Shown: positions 25,158 to 33,355 of the stretch, in pieces
How positions within the stretch are numbered: the stretch's first letter is position 1
Layout: each line of letters starts with the position of its first letter
Assembly: GCA_944386225.1 (NCBI GenBank)
Contig: CALXAH010000003.1
Location: forward strand, 62,001-126,000
DNA: 64,000 nucleotides
Direction of reading: 5' to 3'
From: an uncultured Gemmiger sp.
GTDB taxonomy: Bacteria > Bacillota > Clostridia > Oscillospirales > Ruminococcaceae
Made by a program: the position numbers and the translations under genes
Notes under the pieces: model-generated
Seen by the model: only the letters and a program-made list of their open reading frames with translations
What the model was told of the DNA's origin: nothing
The model's database searches: none

Positions 25158-26417
25158 ATGGAAGAACTGCTGCAATCACAGCCCCCGATGCGGGTGATTC
25201 TGCTGGGGCTGGACCAGGGCCTTTTTGACGCGCAGCGCAGCATGGACGAGCTGAGCGCCCTGTGCGAGGCGGGCGGCCGGGAGGCGGTGGCCTGCCTGAT
25301 CCAGAAAAAGGACGCGCCCGAACCGGGCACCGTACTGGGCGAGGGCAAGCTGGCCGAGGCAAAGCTGTACTGCCAGAACCTGCAGGCGGAGCAGGCGATC
25401 TTTGACGGGGAGCTGACCGGCAGCCAGATCCGCAATCTGAGCGAGCTGCTGGAGGTGGAGGTCATCGACCGCACCATGCTCATTCTGGAGATCTTCCGCA
25501 GCCGGGCGGTGACCAACGAGGGCAAGCTGCAGACCGAGCTGGCCCTGCTGCGCTACCGGCTGCCCCGGCTGCAGGGGCTGGGCCAGTCGCTGAGCCGCCA
25601 GGGCGGCGGCGGAGGCGGCGGCGCGGGCGCCCGGCGCGGCGCGGGCGAAAGCAAGCTGGAATACGACCGTCGGCATATCCACGGCCGTATCCAGGCGCTG
25701 GAGATCCGGCTGAAAGAGATGGAGAAACGCCGGGGTGAAAACCGGCGCACCCGGCAGAAAAGCGGGGTGCCGGTGATCAGCCTGGTGGGCTATACCAACG
25801 TGGGCAAAAGCAGCCTGATGAACGCCCTGTGCGGCAGCGAGCAGGCCGCCGCGGCGGATATGCTGTTTGCCACCCTGGACCCCACCGCCCGCAAGCTGAC
25901 CCTGCCCAGCGGGCTGGGGGTGATCCTGGTGGACACGGTTGGATTTGTGAGCCGCCTGCCCCACAAGCTGGTGGAGGCATTCCGCAGCACGCTGGAGGAA
26001 GCGGCCTTTTCCGACGTGATCGTGAAGGTGGCCGACGCCGCCGACCCGGAGCGGGAGACCCAGCTGGCGGTGACCGATGAGGTATTGTCGGGCCTGGGCT
26101 GCGGCAGCATCCCCCAGCTGACCGTCTACAACAAGTGTGACAAGAACGGGGCGCTGGCCTTTGACCCGGACATTCTGCTTACCAGCGCCCGCACCGGCCA
26201 GGGCCTGCCCGAACTGCTGGCGGCGCTGGACAAGGCCCTGGGCGACCGGGTGCGTCCGGTAAAGCTGCTGCTGCCCTACAACAAGCTGGGCCTGGCGGAC
26301 AATCTGCGGGCCCGGGGCAGTGTGACCGCCGAGGAATACCGGGACACCGGCCTGTATCTGGAGGGCATGTGCCCCACCGAGGAGCTGCACCGGTACGAGC
26401 CGTATCTGCTGAACTGA
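25158..26417 (+). CDS. hflX: GTPase HflX
   Basis: The 419-residue protein has the HflX N-terminal domain, a glycine-rich loop (GGGGGGGAGARRGAGESKLE), a coiled helix pair, and the GTPase domain with GYTNVGKSS (211-219), DTVGFVSRLPHKL and NKCDK. HflX splits or rescues stalled 70S ribosomes under heat or antibiotic stress. ATG 25158 follows GCGAGGTGTGGGCC. The gene has its own strong promoter and two terminators. It is one of two ribosome-directed GTPases in the window; the other is the fusion at 38740-41304. Confidence 0.93.
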   Translation: MEELLQSQPPMRVILLGLDQGLFDAQRSMDELSALCEAGGREAVACLIQKKDAPEPGTVLGEGKLAEAKLYCQNLQAEQAIFDGELTGSQIRNLSELLEVEVIDRTMLILEIFRSRAVTNEGKLQTELALLRYRLPRLQGLGQSLSRQGGGGGGGAGARRGAGESKLEYDRRHIHGRIQALEIRLKEMEKRRGENRRTRQKSGVPVISLVGYTNVGKSSLMNALCGSEQAAAADMLFATLDPTARKLTLPSGLGVILVDTVGFVSRLPHKLVEAFRSTLEEAAFSDVIVKVADAADPERETQLAVTDEVLSGLGCGSIPQLTVYNKCDKNGALAFDPDILLTSARTGQGLPELLAALDKALGDRVRPVKLLLPYNKLGLADNLRARGSVTAEEYRDTGLYLEGMCPTEELHRYEPYLLN

Positions 26418-26420
26418 AAG

Positions 26421-26509
26421 CAAGGCGCAGGGCCGCAGGCCCTGCGCCTTGTTCCTTGCGTCTAAAACCGCATGCAAAAAGGCCCGCCTGTGGGCGGGCC
26501 TTTTTGCAT
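26421..26509 (+). terminator. Two tandem hairpins after hflX
   Basis: The first is a 14-bp stem (26421-26434 with 26438-26451) with few T after it. The second is a strong 17-bp stem with built-in A- and T-runs (26472-26488 with 26493-26509). Together they fill the start of the 345-base gap before the Lrp gene. Confidence 0.85.
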
Positions 26510-26618
26510 AGAGGGGTGGGAAAGTATATAGATGGGAATATCTGATTGACAACTATGATTATACCAAAACCGCTTACGATGTCAAACAGATATGCGCCGT
26601 TTTGCTTTCTTTTTATGC

Positions 26619-26647
26619 TTTACTTTTCCGTCAAAAGTTCATATAAT
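26619..26647 (+). promoter_or_regulatory. Promoter of the Lrp-family gene
   Basis: TTTACT (26619-26624), 17-bp spacer, TATAAT (26642-26647). Upstream to 26510 the DNA is AT-rich without recognisable genes. Confidence 0.7.
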
Positions 26648-26666
26648 AAACCCAGAGGATGTTTTT

Positions 26667-26745
26667 CGGGGGCGGGCTTTCTTTTGTGTTTCTTTTGTGA
26701 AAGAATCCTTTATTAAAGCAGGATTTGCAGTTTTTTGCGCCCCCG
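26667..26745 (+). other. Structured leader of the Lrp-family gene
   Basis: CGGGGGCG (26667-26674) can pair perfectly with CGCCCCCG (26738-26745), which ends just before the AAAGGAG site. Inside lie two TTTCTTTTGTG copies and a small hairpin AATCCT/AGGATT followed by TTTTTT. The layout could support attenuation or translation control. Confidence 0.4.
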
Positions 26746-26762
26746 TTTGAAAGGAGTTTTGT

Positions 26763-27203
26763 ATGGATCAGTTGGACCGGCGCATCCTGGCGCTGCTGTG
26801 CGAAAACGCCCGGATGCCGGTAAAGGATATCGCCCAGCAGGTATCCCTGACCAGCCCCGCGGTGAGCAGCCGCATCCGCAAGATGGAGCGGGACGGCATC
26901 ATTGCCCGCTACACGGTGGTGCTGAACCCGCAGGACAAAAATGTGATCAACGCCCTGATCAGCGTGGCCACCCTGCCCGCCCAGCGGGACGCGCTGACCA
27001 CCGCCCTGCAGCAGGAGCCGCAGGTGCAGAAGTGCTTCCACGTAACCGGCAGCCACAGCTATATTGTCAAGGTATGCTGCCCGGACATGTCCGCGCTGGA
27101 ACATCTGATCACCCAGCTGCAGACCTATGGCCAGACCAGCACCCAGATTATTCTGTCCACCCCGGTGGACCGTCAGGTCCGCGGCTATATCAAGGAGGTA
27201 TGA
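26763..27203 (+). CDS. Lrp/AsnC family transcriptional regulator
   Basis: The 146-residue protein has an N-terminal winged HTH (MDQLDRRILALLCENARMPV, helix-turn-helix to about residue 55) and a C-terminal RAM/ligand-binding alpha-beta domain (about 65-146). Such regulators sense amino acids and bind DNA as octamers. ATG 26763 follows AAAGGAG. Its stop overlaps the ribosome binding site of the next gene. The target genes and ligand are not evident; a structured leader suggests extra control of its own expression. Confidence 0.9.
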   Translation: MDQLDRRILALLCENARMPVKDIAQQVSLTSPAVSSRIRKMERDGIIARYTVVLNPQDKNVINALISVATLPAQRDALTTALQQEPQVQKCFHVTGSHSYIVKVCCPDMSALEHLITQLQTYGQTSTQIILSTPVDRQVRGYIKEV

Positions 27204-27207
27204 GAGT

Positions 27208-27909
27208 ATGACCGAATATTGCTCGCAGTGCGGCGCTCCCCTGCCGGAAAGCTGCCTGTTCTGCCCCAGCTGCGGCGCGTCCTGCGCCCGGCCTTCCCAG
27301 CCGGAATCCCAGCCTGCCGTGCCGGCCGAAGAACCCGTGCCGGCGGACTTCTCCGCGGAAACAGCCGCTGAGGACTCGGCCTCGCCCGCCGGAGACCCCG
27401 CCCCGGAAACCGCCCAGCCTGCCGACGGCGGCCAGACCCCGCCCCCGCCGCGTCCCGGCCCGCGCTACGCGGCCCAGCCGCCCCGGCGCACCCCCGGCTC
27501 GGCACCCGCCCCGGCCGCGGACAAGAACGAGATGACCACCGGCCGGTATCTGCTGTGCCTGATCCTGTTTGCCATCCCGGTGGTGGGGCTGGTGATGATG
27601 TTCATCTGGGGCTTTGGCCGCGACGAGAATGTTCACCGCCGCCGTCTGGCCCGGGCGGCCCTGCTGTTCACCGCGCTGGTGCTGGTACTGGCGATCCTGG
27701 CGGCGGTGGTGATGGCGGCCATCGGGGCGCTGGGGTACTGGCTGCTCCCCCACCGGTACAACAACTATTATCAGGATCCCTACGACTACTTTGAGGATTA
27801 CCTGGACGGCTACGACGACTATTTCGACTATTACTACGAGGAGCCCTACGACTACTACGGCGGCGGCAACGGTTACGGCGGCCATCATCTGGGCACGGTG
27901 CTGCAATAA
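27208..27909 (+). CDS. Zinc-ribbon membrane protein with Tyr/Asp-rich tail
   Basis: The 233-residue protein starts with a zinc ribbon (Cys5, Cys8, Cys19, Cys22), then a long Pro/Ala/Glu linker (about 28-108), two membrane helices (about 112-135 and 147-178) and a C-terminal tail of about 45 residues dominated by Tyr, Asp and Glu. Zinc ribbon plus linker plus membrane segments is common in Firmicutes proteins of unknown role. ATG 27208 lies five bases after the lrp stop. The acidic-aromatic tail is unusual. No enzymatic motif is visible. Confidence 0.7.
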   Translation: MTEYCSQCGAPLPESCLFCPSCGASCARPSQPESQPAVPAEEPVPADFSAETAAEDSASPAGDPAPETAQPADGGQTPPPPRPGPRYAAQPPRRTPGSAPAPAADKNEMTTGRYLLCLILFAIPVVGLVMMFIWGFGRDENVHRRRLARAALLFTALVLVLAILAAVVMAAIGALGYWLLPHRYNNYYQDPYDYFEDYLDGYDDYFDYYYEEPYDYYGGGNGYGGHHLGTVLQ

Positions 27910-28018
27910 TCCGCCCCCCTGCCGCGTATACACAGCAGAGGCGGCCCGATACATACCGCCGCCCTGCGCGGGGCAAACTGGCCCTGTGCCCTTTGCATTA
28001 TGAAAGGAGCTGTGCTTT

Positions 28019-28576
28019 ATGCAGCGTACCCGTATTTTTGCCCTTACCGCCGCTCTGCTTTGTGCCGCGGCCCTGTTCCTGACCGGCTGCGGCGGCGCGT
28101 CCGCCCGCACCGAACCGCTGGACTACGCCTCCATCCTCCAGCAGGCCCGCCCGCAGGAGGAAAACGACGCCCTCAACATCTACTACGCCGGCGCGGACGG
28201 TGTGATCAACGGCACCGCCGGTTTTACCGCCGACCTGACCGCCGATCAGCTGGCCGACGGCGCCCAGGCTTCTCTGGAACTGCTGGGTCTTGACCCGGCG
28301 GACTGCCTGGGCTGGGCCGCCAGCGTAAGCCAGATGATGACCCAGAGCTACGCGGTGGTGATCGCGCTGCCCGCCGAGGGCCGCACCGACGCGGTGAAGC
28401 AGGGTCTGCAGGATTTTATCCAGCAGCAGATGGAACTGCAGCAGAACTACCTGCCCGACCAGTACGCCATCGCCAAGGCCGCCCAGCTGACCACCCTGCC
28501 CACCGGTGAGGTGGTGCTGGTGATGGGCCCCAACGCGGACAGCGAGCTGTCCGCGTTGAAGGAAGCCCTGGCCTGA
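28019..28576 (+). CDS. Lipoprotein, DUF4358-like
   Basis: A 185-residue exported lipoprotein (lipobox LTGC, Cys24). The mature domain (about 38-180) contains a SYAVVIALPAEGRTDAVKQG strand-helix and a C-terminal VVLVMGPNADSELSALKEAL segment, resembling the DUF4358 lipoproteins of Clostridia. The role of that family is unknown; a surface adaptor or envelope-sensing role is only a guess. AAAGGAG precedes the ATG. It lies 109 bases after the zinc-ribbon gene and ends at a strong terminator. Confidence 0.7.
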   Translation: MQRTRIFALTAALLCAAALFLTGCGGASARTEPLDYASILQQARPQEENDALNIYYAGADGVINGTAGFTADLTADQLADGAQASLELLGLDPADCLGWAASVSQMMTQSYAVVIALPAEGRTDAVKQGLQDFIQQQMELQQNYLPDQYAIAKAAQLTTLPTGEVVLVMGPNADSELSALKEALA

Positions 28577-28593
28577 TTGTTCCGGCACAGGCC

Positions 28594-28624
28594 GCCCCGG
28601 ATGCGTATGCGTCCGGGGCTTTTT
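28594..28624 (+). terminator. Terminator of the lipoprotein gene
   Basis: GCCCCGGATGC (28594-28604) pairs with GCGTCCGGGGC (28609-28619) over a GTAT loop, followed by TTTTT. Confidence 0.88.
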
Positions 28625-28655
28625 GCGTCCGCCTCTGGCCCGGCGGCGGGATTTA

Positions 28656-28664
28656 TGGTACAAT
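28656..28664 (+). promoter_or_regulatory. Possible extended -10 promoter of GT2 gene
   Basis: TGGTACAAT (-10 TACAAT at 28659-28664), 39 bases before the GTG start. Confidence 0.4.
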
Positions 28665-28703
28665 ATCCCCCAGAAATGCAGACAACACGGGAGGTTTGCC
28701 GCT

Positions 28704-29693
28704 GTGAAAGTAACCGTCGTGATTCCCAATCTGAACGGAGCCGGCTGGCTGCGGGATTCCATTGAATCGGTGTGGGCCCAGACCCTGACCGATTTTGAAC
28801 TGATCGTGGTGGACAACGGCTCCACCGACGAGAGCCTGGCCATCGCCCGCTCCTACCAGGGGCGCGCGGGCTATACCCTGATTGAAAACGGGGAGAACAC
28901 CGGGTTTTCCCACGCGGTGAACCAGGGTATCCGGCTGGCCCGGGGCGAGTATGTGGCCCTGTTCAACAACGACGCCTTTGCCGAGCCGGACTGGCTGGAA
29001 AACCTGGTGGCCGCCGCCGAAGCGGATCCGAAGATCTTTGCGGTGAGCAGCCTGATGATCCGCCATTTTGAGCGGGAACTGGCCGACGACGCGGGCGACT
29101 ATGTGACCCTGCTGGGCTTTGCCTGCAAGCGGGGGGACGGGCTGCGGGCCGCCCGGTACACGAAACCCTGCCGGGTGTTTTCCGCCTGCGGGGGCGCGGC
29201 GCTCTACCGCAAATCCATCCTGGACGAAATCGGCCTGTTTGACGAGCTGTTCTTTGCCTACTACGAGGATGTGGACATCAGCTGGCGGGGCAACAGCCGG
29301 GGGTACAGGAATGTGTTCTGCCCCACCGCCAAATGCTACCACATCTGCGGCGCCACCACCGGCGCGGTGCGGTACAACCCCTTCAAGAGCGTGCAGAGCG
29401 GCCGCAACAGCATCCTGCTGCCCTATAAAAACATGCCGCTGCTGATGTTTGTTCTGAACCTGCCGTTCCTGGTGCTGGGCTATCTGCTCAAGGCGGTGAT
29501 GTTCCGGCTGCGGGGCTTCGGCCCGGCCTACGCCCAGGGCTTCAAGGAGGCGCTGAAAGCCATCCCCAGACTGGACAAGCCCCGGTTCCGGCTGCGGGAT
29601 CTGCCCCACTATCTGCTGATCCAGGTATGGCTGGTGGCGGATACCTTCCGGTATATCCAGTACCGCATCCAGCGGGCCCGGGGCATCACCTGA
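28704..29693 (+). CDS. Family 2 glycosyltransferase (rhamnosyltransferase-like)
   Basis: A 329-residue GT-A enzyme: VTVVIPNLNGAGWLRDSI at the start, VVDNGSTDES nucleotide-binding strand, FNNDAF as the DxD-type metal site, and the acceptor-side AYYEDVDISWRG motif. A hydrophobic stretch near residues 245-270 may attach it to the membrane. It would add a sugar from a nucleotide or lipid donor to a surface polysaccharide. The GTG at 28704 follows GGGAGG; the frame is open further upstream without a site. It stands alone, apart from the glycan cluster at 9.9-16.2 kb. Confidence 0.85.
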   Translation: MKVTVVIPNLNGAGWLRDSIESVWAQTLTDFELIVVDNGSTDESLAIARSYQGRAGYTLIENGENTGFSHAVNQGIRLARGEYVALFNNDAFAEPDWLENLVAAAEADPKIFAVSSLMIRHFERELADDAGDYVTLLGFACKRGDGLRAARYTKPCRVFSACGGAALYRKSILDEIGLFDELFFAYYEDVDISWRGNSRGYRNVFCPTAKCYHICGATTGAVRYNPFKSVQSGRNSILLPYKNMPLLMFVLNLPFLVLGYLLKAVMFRLRGFGPAYAQGFKEALKAIPRLDKPRFRLRDLPHYLLIQVWLVADTFRYIQYRIQRARGIT

Positions 29694-29707
29694 TCCCGGC
29701 TCAAGCA

Positions 29708-29743
29708 AAAAAAGAACGCTGCCCGCGGGCAGCGTTCTTTTTT
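29708..29743. terminator. Bidirectional terminator between GT2 and psuG
   Basis: A near-perfect palindrome with A6/T6 ends and a GAACGCTGCCCG core lies between convergent genes. Confidence 0.88.
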
Positions 29744-29753
29744 GGTTAATCGG

Positions 29754-30671
29754 TTACAGGCGGGCGTACTCCACCGCGATGCGGGCGGCAGCGCGGGCGT
29801 TGTTGTAGGCCAGCTGAATGTTGGTGGCCAGGCTGCGGCCGCCGGTGTACTCCACAATGTGGGCCAGCAGGTAGGGGGTGGTGTCCTTGCCCTTGATGCC
29901 GTCGGCCTTGGCGGAGGCCAGCGCCTTGTCGATCACGGCGCTCATCTCGCCAAAGTCCATGGCGTACTCCTCGGGCACCGGGTTGCCGATCAGCAGGCCG
30001 CCGGCCAGACCCAGATCCCACTTGGTCTTGGCGATGCGGGCCGCCACGGCCGGGGTCTTGGCGTTGTAGTCCACACCGAATCCGCTGCTGCGGCAGTAGA
30101 AGCTGGGGAACTCGTCGGTATCCAGGCCCAGCACCGGCACGCCCATGGTCTCCAGGTACTCCAGGGTCAGGCCGATATCCAGGATCATCTTGGCGCCGGC
30201 GCAGACCACCGCCACGGGGGTGTGGGCCAGCTCCTGCAGGTCGGCGGAGATATCCATGGTGGTCTCCGCGCCGCGGTGCACACCGCCGATGCCGCCGGTG
30301 GCAAAGATCTTGATGCCGGCCAGGCTGGCCAGGATCATGGTGGTGGCCACGGTGGTGGCGCCGGTGCCGCCGGTGGCCAGCAGCACGGGCAGGTCGCGGC
30401 GGCTGACCTTGGCCACGTTCTCACCCTTGCACATGAGCTCCAGTTCTTCGGCGTTCAGACCCACCTTCATGCGGCCGTTGATGATGGCCATGGTGGCGGG
30501 CACAGCGCCCTCTTCCCGGATGATCTCCTCCACGCGGCGGCCGAACTCCAGGTTCTGGGGATAGGGCATACCGTGGGACAGGATGGTGCTTTCCAGCGCC
30601 ACGACCGGCTTGCCGGCTTCCACGGCGGCTTTGATTTCAGGCTGAATATCCAGATAGGCTTGCAGATTCAT
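29754..30671 (-). CDS. psuG: Pseudouridine-5'-phosphate glycosidase
   Basis: The 305-residue enzyme matches PsuG throughout, including [16 protein letters not shown] (about 25-41), [18 protein letters not shown] and [14 protein letters not shown]. It reversibly splits pseudouridine 5'-phosphate into ribose 5-phosphate and uracil using a metal. Its ATG overlaps the psuK stop (ATGA), so the two are translationally coupled. The pair salvages pseudouridine from RNA breakdown or diet. Confidence 0.95.
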   Translation of the reverse strand: MNLQAYLDIQPEIKAAVEAGKPVVALESTILSHGMPYPQNLEFGRRVEEIIREEGAVPATMAIINGRMKVGLNAEELELMCKGENVAKVSRRDLPVLLATGGTGATTVATTMILASLAGIKIFATGGIGGVHRGAETTMDISADLQELAHTPVAVVCAGAKMILDIGLTLEYLETMGVPVLGLDTDEFPSFYCRSSGFGVDYNAKTPAVAARIAKTKWDLGLAGGLLIGNPVPEEYAMDFGEMSAVIDKALASAKADGIKGKDTTPYLLAHIVEYTGGRSLATNIQLAYNNARAAARIAVEYARL

Positions 30672-31591
30672 CGCACATACTCCTTTATCATCGTTTCCAG
30701 GTTGGTTCGGTTCATGTCCTCGCTGATGGTGTCCGGCGCGCTGATGGCGATCAGGCCGCTGGCCAGCGCCACCTCCATGGTGCGCGCCTCGTCCATGCCG
30801 GACAAGGTAGCGTAAACAATTCCGGCCAGGGTGGCGTCCCCCGCGCCGGTGGCGTTGACCATCCGGTCAAACCCGTGACTGCGGCCGTGCAGCGCGCCGT
30901 GCCGGGTCTTGCCGTACAGCCCGTCCGCCCCCAGCGACACAAAGACCCGCCGCACGCCCCGGGCCAGCACCCGGTCGCAGGCTTCGCTCAGATCGGCTTC
31001 GGTCTGGATCGGCATACCCGCCAGCACCTCCATCTCCAGCCGGTTGGGCTTGATGGTGTCGAACGCGCCGATCAGCGGTTCCAGGCTGCGGGCCCAGGCG
31101 GTGGACACCGGATCCAGATAGAGCGGCCGGGTGCATTTCTGCGCCAGGCACTCGATGGCCGCGTAGGACAGGTTGCCGTCGCAGACCACCAGCTCGGCCT
31201 CGTTGAGCATGGGCAGGCACTGTTCCACAAAGGCGGCGTCCAGCTCTTTCAGGATGCGCATGTCGCTCATGGCCACCAGCATATCCCCTTCGGAATCCAT
31301 GATGGAGATATAGCTGGAGGACGTGTGTCCGGGCCGGGTGTACATCCAGCGGGTATCCATGCCCAGACGCTCGCAGCCGGCGCGCAGCGCGTCGCCGTAG
31401 GCGTCGTCCCCCACCACGGTGGCGGGGCGCACCTCATAGCCCAGACGGGCCAGGTTTTCCAGCACGTTGCGCATCACGCCGCCCATGGACAGATGCAGGC
31501 GGCCGGGGTTGGAATCCCGCATGACGATCGGGGCGAGGGACTGGCCGTGCACGTCCATGTTGGCGCCGCCGATCCCCGCAATATAACCCAT
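30668..31591 (-). CDS. psuK: Pseudouridine kinase (PfkB family)
   Basis: A 307-residue ribokinase-fold enzyme with the PfkB signatures: the N-terminal GGANMDVHG region and the C-terminal [17 protein letters not shown] containing the GAGD anion hole and catalytic Asp. It phosphorylates pseudouridine to the 5'-phosphate used by PsuG. ATG 31591 is preferred because AGGAGG lies eight bases upstream; the ATG at 31597 is too close to it. Confidence 0.92.
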   Translation of the reverse strand: MGYIAGIGGANMDVHGQSLAPIVMRDSNPGRLHLSMGGVMRNVLENLARLGYEVRPATVVGDDAYGDALRAGCERLGMDTRWMYTRPGHTSSSYISIMDSEGDMLVAMSDMRILKELDAAFVEQCLPMLNEAELVVCDGNLSYAAIECLAQKCTRPLYLDPVSTAWARSLEPLIGAFDTIKPNRLEMEVLAGMPIQTEADLSEACDRVLARGVRRVFVSLGADGLYGKTRHGALHGRSHGFDRMVNATGAGDATLAGIVYATLSGMDEARTMEVALASGLIAISAPDTISEDMNRTNLETMIKEYVR

Positions 31592-31679
31592 TCGCATTCC
31601 CTCCTTTTGTTTTTGTATACACGGATTGCTGGCTCCGAGGGAGTCGGGAACACAAAATCATACTATTCTCGGAAACTTT

Positions 31680-31708
31680 ATCATACCGCGTTTTTCAGCC
31701 GTTTGCAA
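31680..31708 (-). promoter_or_regulatory. psuK-psuG promoter
   Basis: Minus strand: TTGCAA (31703-31708), 17-bp spacer, TATGAT (31680-31685). Confidence 0.7.
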
Positions 31709-31769
31709 GGGGTTGCGGCGCCAAATTTCGCCGTGCAGATTTGTGCGTTTTTTCTTTTTTACGCCCGGA

Positions 31770-31800
31770 TGCATAAACCCGCCCGGGCTGCCGCAAACTA
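31770..31800 (+). promoter_or_regulatory. Possible forespore (sigma-F/G) promoter of SpoIIQ-like gene
   Basis: TGCATAA (31770-31776) resembles a forespore -35, and GCAAACTA (31793-31800) fits the 3' part of a sigma-F -10. They are about 17 bp apart and 50 bases ahead of the start. No sigma-A promoter is evident here. Confidence 0.35.
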
Positions 31801-31849
31801 AAGCCAGAACAAAACGCTGCTATTGCGGCAGAGACGGAGCGTACACAAT

Positions 31850-32569
31850 ATGGAACAGTTCAGACGATTCATGCGGGCCAAGGGCTTTTATCTGGCGCTG
31901 GCCGCCTGCGTACTGGCGGCGGCGGTATCCAGCGCCTGGGCCATCCGGTCCATCACCAAAAATCTGATCGGCGGCGAGGAGTCCGCCCCCAAGGAGGAGC
32001 AGCAATGGGAACTTCCCGAAACACCTGTGCAGAACCCCGCCAAGGATGTGCCGGTAGAGCCGACCGCGCCGCCCGCCTCCTCGTCGGCCTCGTCTGGGTC
32101 GGTTTCGGCATCCGGGTCGCAGCCGCCGCAATCCACGCCTGCCGCGCCCACCGAGCCGCCCGCTTCGCCGGCGCCTGCCTTCGTGCCGCCGGTGTCTGGG
32201 CAGACCTTGGCGGGTTTCAGTGGTGACGAGCTGGTATACAGCGAAACGCTGGGCGACTGGCGCACCCACAACGGCATCGACCTGGCCGCCGACGCGGGCG
32301 ACGAGGTGCGCTGTGCCCGGGCGGGCACGGTGAGCGCCGTGTATGAGGACGGCCTGTGGGGCCGGGTGGTGGAGGTGACCGCCGACGGCGTGACCTTCCG
32401 GTACACCGGCCTGGATGAGGTGGCGGTGTCCGCCCAGCAGACCGTTGCCATGGGCGACACCCTGGGTACCGTGGGCGAATGCGTGGCCGAGGCTGCCCTG
32501 GAAAGCCACCTGCACCTGGAGGTGCTGAAGGACGGCGCCTGGGTAGACCCGGCGGGGTATCTGAAATAA
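31850..32569 (+). CDS. M23 metallopeptidase, SpoIIQ-like
   Basis: The 239-residue protein has one N-terminal membrane anchor (about 13-32), a Pro/Ser/Ala-rich linker and a C-terminal LytM domain (about 115-235). The sequence LGDWRTHNGIDLAA is close to SpoIIQ. All four zinc ligands are present: His140 and Asp144 in HNGID, His220 and His222 in HLH. SpoIIQ sits in the forespore membrane and pairs with SpoIIIAH during engulfment; the Bacillus form is catalytically degenerate, while this one appears intact like that of Clostridioides. A cell-wall hydrolase outside sporulation is the alternative. Confidence 0.75.
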   Translation: MEQFRRFMRAKGFYLALAACVLAAAVSSAWAIRSITKNLIGGEESAPKEEQQWELPETPVQNPAKDVPVEPTAPPASSSASSGSVSASGSQPPQSTPAAPTEPPASPAPAFVPPVSGQTLAGFSGDELVYSETLGDWRTHNGIDLAADAGDEVRCARAGTVSAVYEDGLWGRVVEVTADGVTFRYTGLDEVAVSAQQTVAMGDTLGTVGECVAEAALESHLHLEVLKDGAWVDPAGYLK

Positions 32570-32585
32570 AGCGTGTATAACCGGA

Positions 32586-32624
32586 AAGGCCGGTGCGTAA
32601 GCAAATTACGCACCGGCCTTTTTT
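32586..32624. terminator. Bidirectional terminator after SpoIIQ-like gene
   Basis: A perfect 15-bp stem (32586-32600 with 32606-32620), GCAAA loop, then TTTTTT on the plus strand. It lies between convergent genes. Confidence 0.88.
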
Positions 32625-32643
32625 GTGTGCAGAAGGGCGCTTT

Positions 32644-33354
32644 TTACACCCCTGTAATGGCGCGCACCACCGCGCCCGCCAGGATCAGTCCGGCCGCGCC
32701 GGGCACAAAACTCACGCTGCCCACCACCGCGCGGCGGCCGGGGGCCGGGTCGGTGTCCGACGGGCGGGGGGTAAGGGCGGGTTCCTCGCTGTACACCACC
32801 GGAATATCCGCCAGGCGCCGGGCACGGCATTCCCGCCGCATCACCCGGGCCAGCGGGCAGCCGCTGGTTTTGGACAGCATACCCAGCCGCAGCATCTCGG
32901 GATGTAGCCGGTTGCCGGTGCCCATGCAGCTGATCACCGGCACCCCGGCGGCCTGCGCCCGGGTGATGATCTCCAGCTTGGCGGTGACCGTATCCACCGC
33001 GTCCACCACATAGTCCGCCCCGTCAAAAGGCAGGCTGTCGGCGTTTTCCGGCAGGTAGAACATCTCCACCGGCCGCACCCGGCAATCCGGGTTGATGGCC
33101 CGCACCCGCTCGGCCGCGGCCTGCGCCTTGGGCTGGCCCAGGTTGCCGCGCAGCGCCAGAATCTGCCGGTTCAGGTTGCTTTCCGCCACTGTGTCCGCGT
33201 CCACCAGGGTCAGCTGCCCTACCCCGGCCCGGGCCAGGGCTTCGGCCACATGGCCGCCTACCCCGCCCAGACCGAACAGAATCACATGGGCCGCCCGCAG
33301 ACGGGCCACCCCCTCCTCGCCCAGCAGCAGGGCGGTGCGTTCCTCCATCGGCAT
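32644..33354 (-). CDS. tcdA: tRNA threonylcarbamoyladenosine dehydratase
   Basis: A 236-residue E1-like enzyme with the ATP-binding GLGGVGG (28-34), VDAD (51-54) and the SNLNRQ arginine finger (59-64). TcdA cyclises t6A37 of ANN-reading tRNAs to ct6A using ATP. The C-terminal hydrophobic VSFVPGAAGLILAGAVV segment is typical. The ATG overlaps the end of the epimerase gene upstream (two-base gap), so translation is coupled although no strong site is seen. An in-frame ATG two codons later is also possible. Confidence 0.9.
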   Translation of the reverse strand: MPMEERTALLLGEEGVARLRAAHVILFGLGGVGGHVAEALARAGVGQLTLVDADTVAESNLNRQILALRGNLGQPKAQAAAERVRAINPDCRVRPVEMFYLPENADSLPFDGADYVVDAVDTVTAKLEIITRAQAAGVPVISCMGTGNRLHPEMLRLGMLSKTSGCPLARVMRRECRARRLADIPVVYSEEPALTPRPSDTDPAPGRRAVVGSVSFVPGAAGLILAGAVVRAITGV

Positions 33355-33355
33355 A

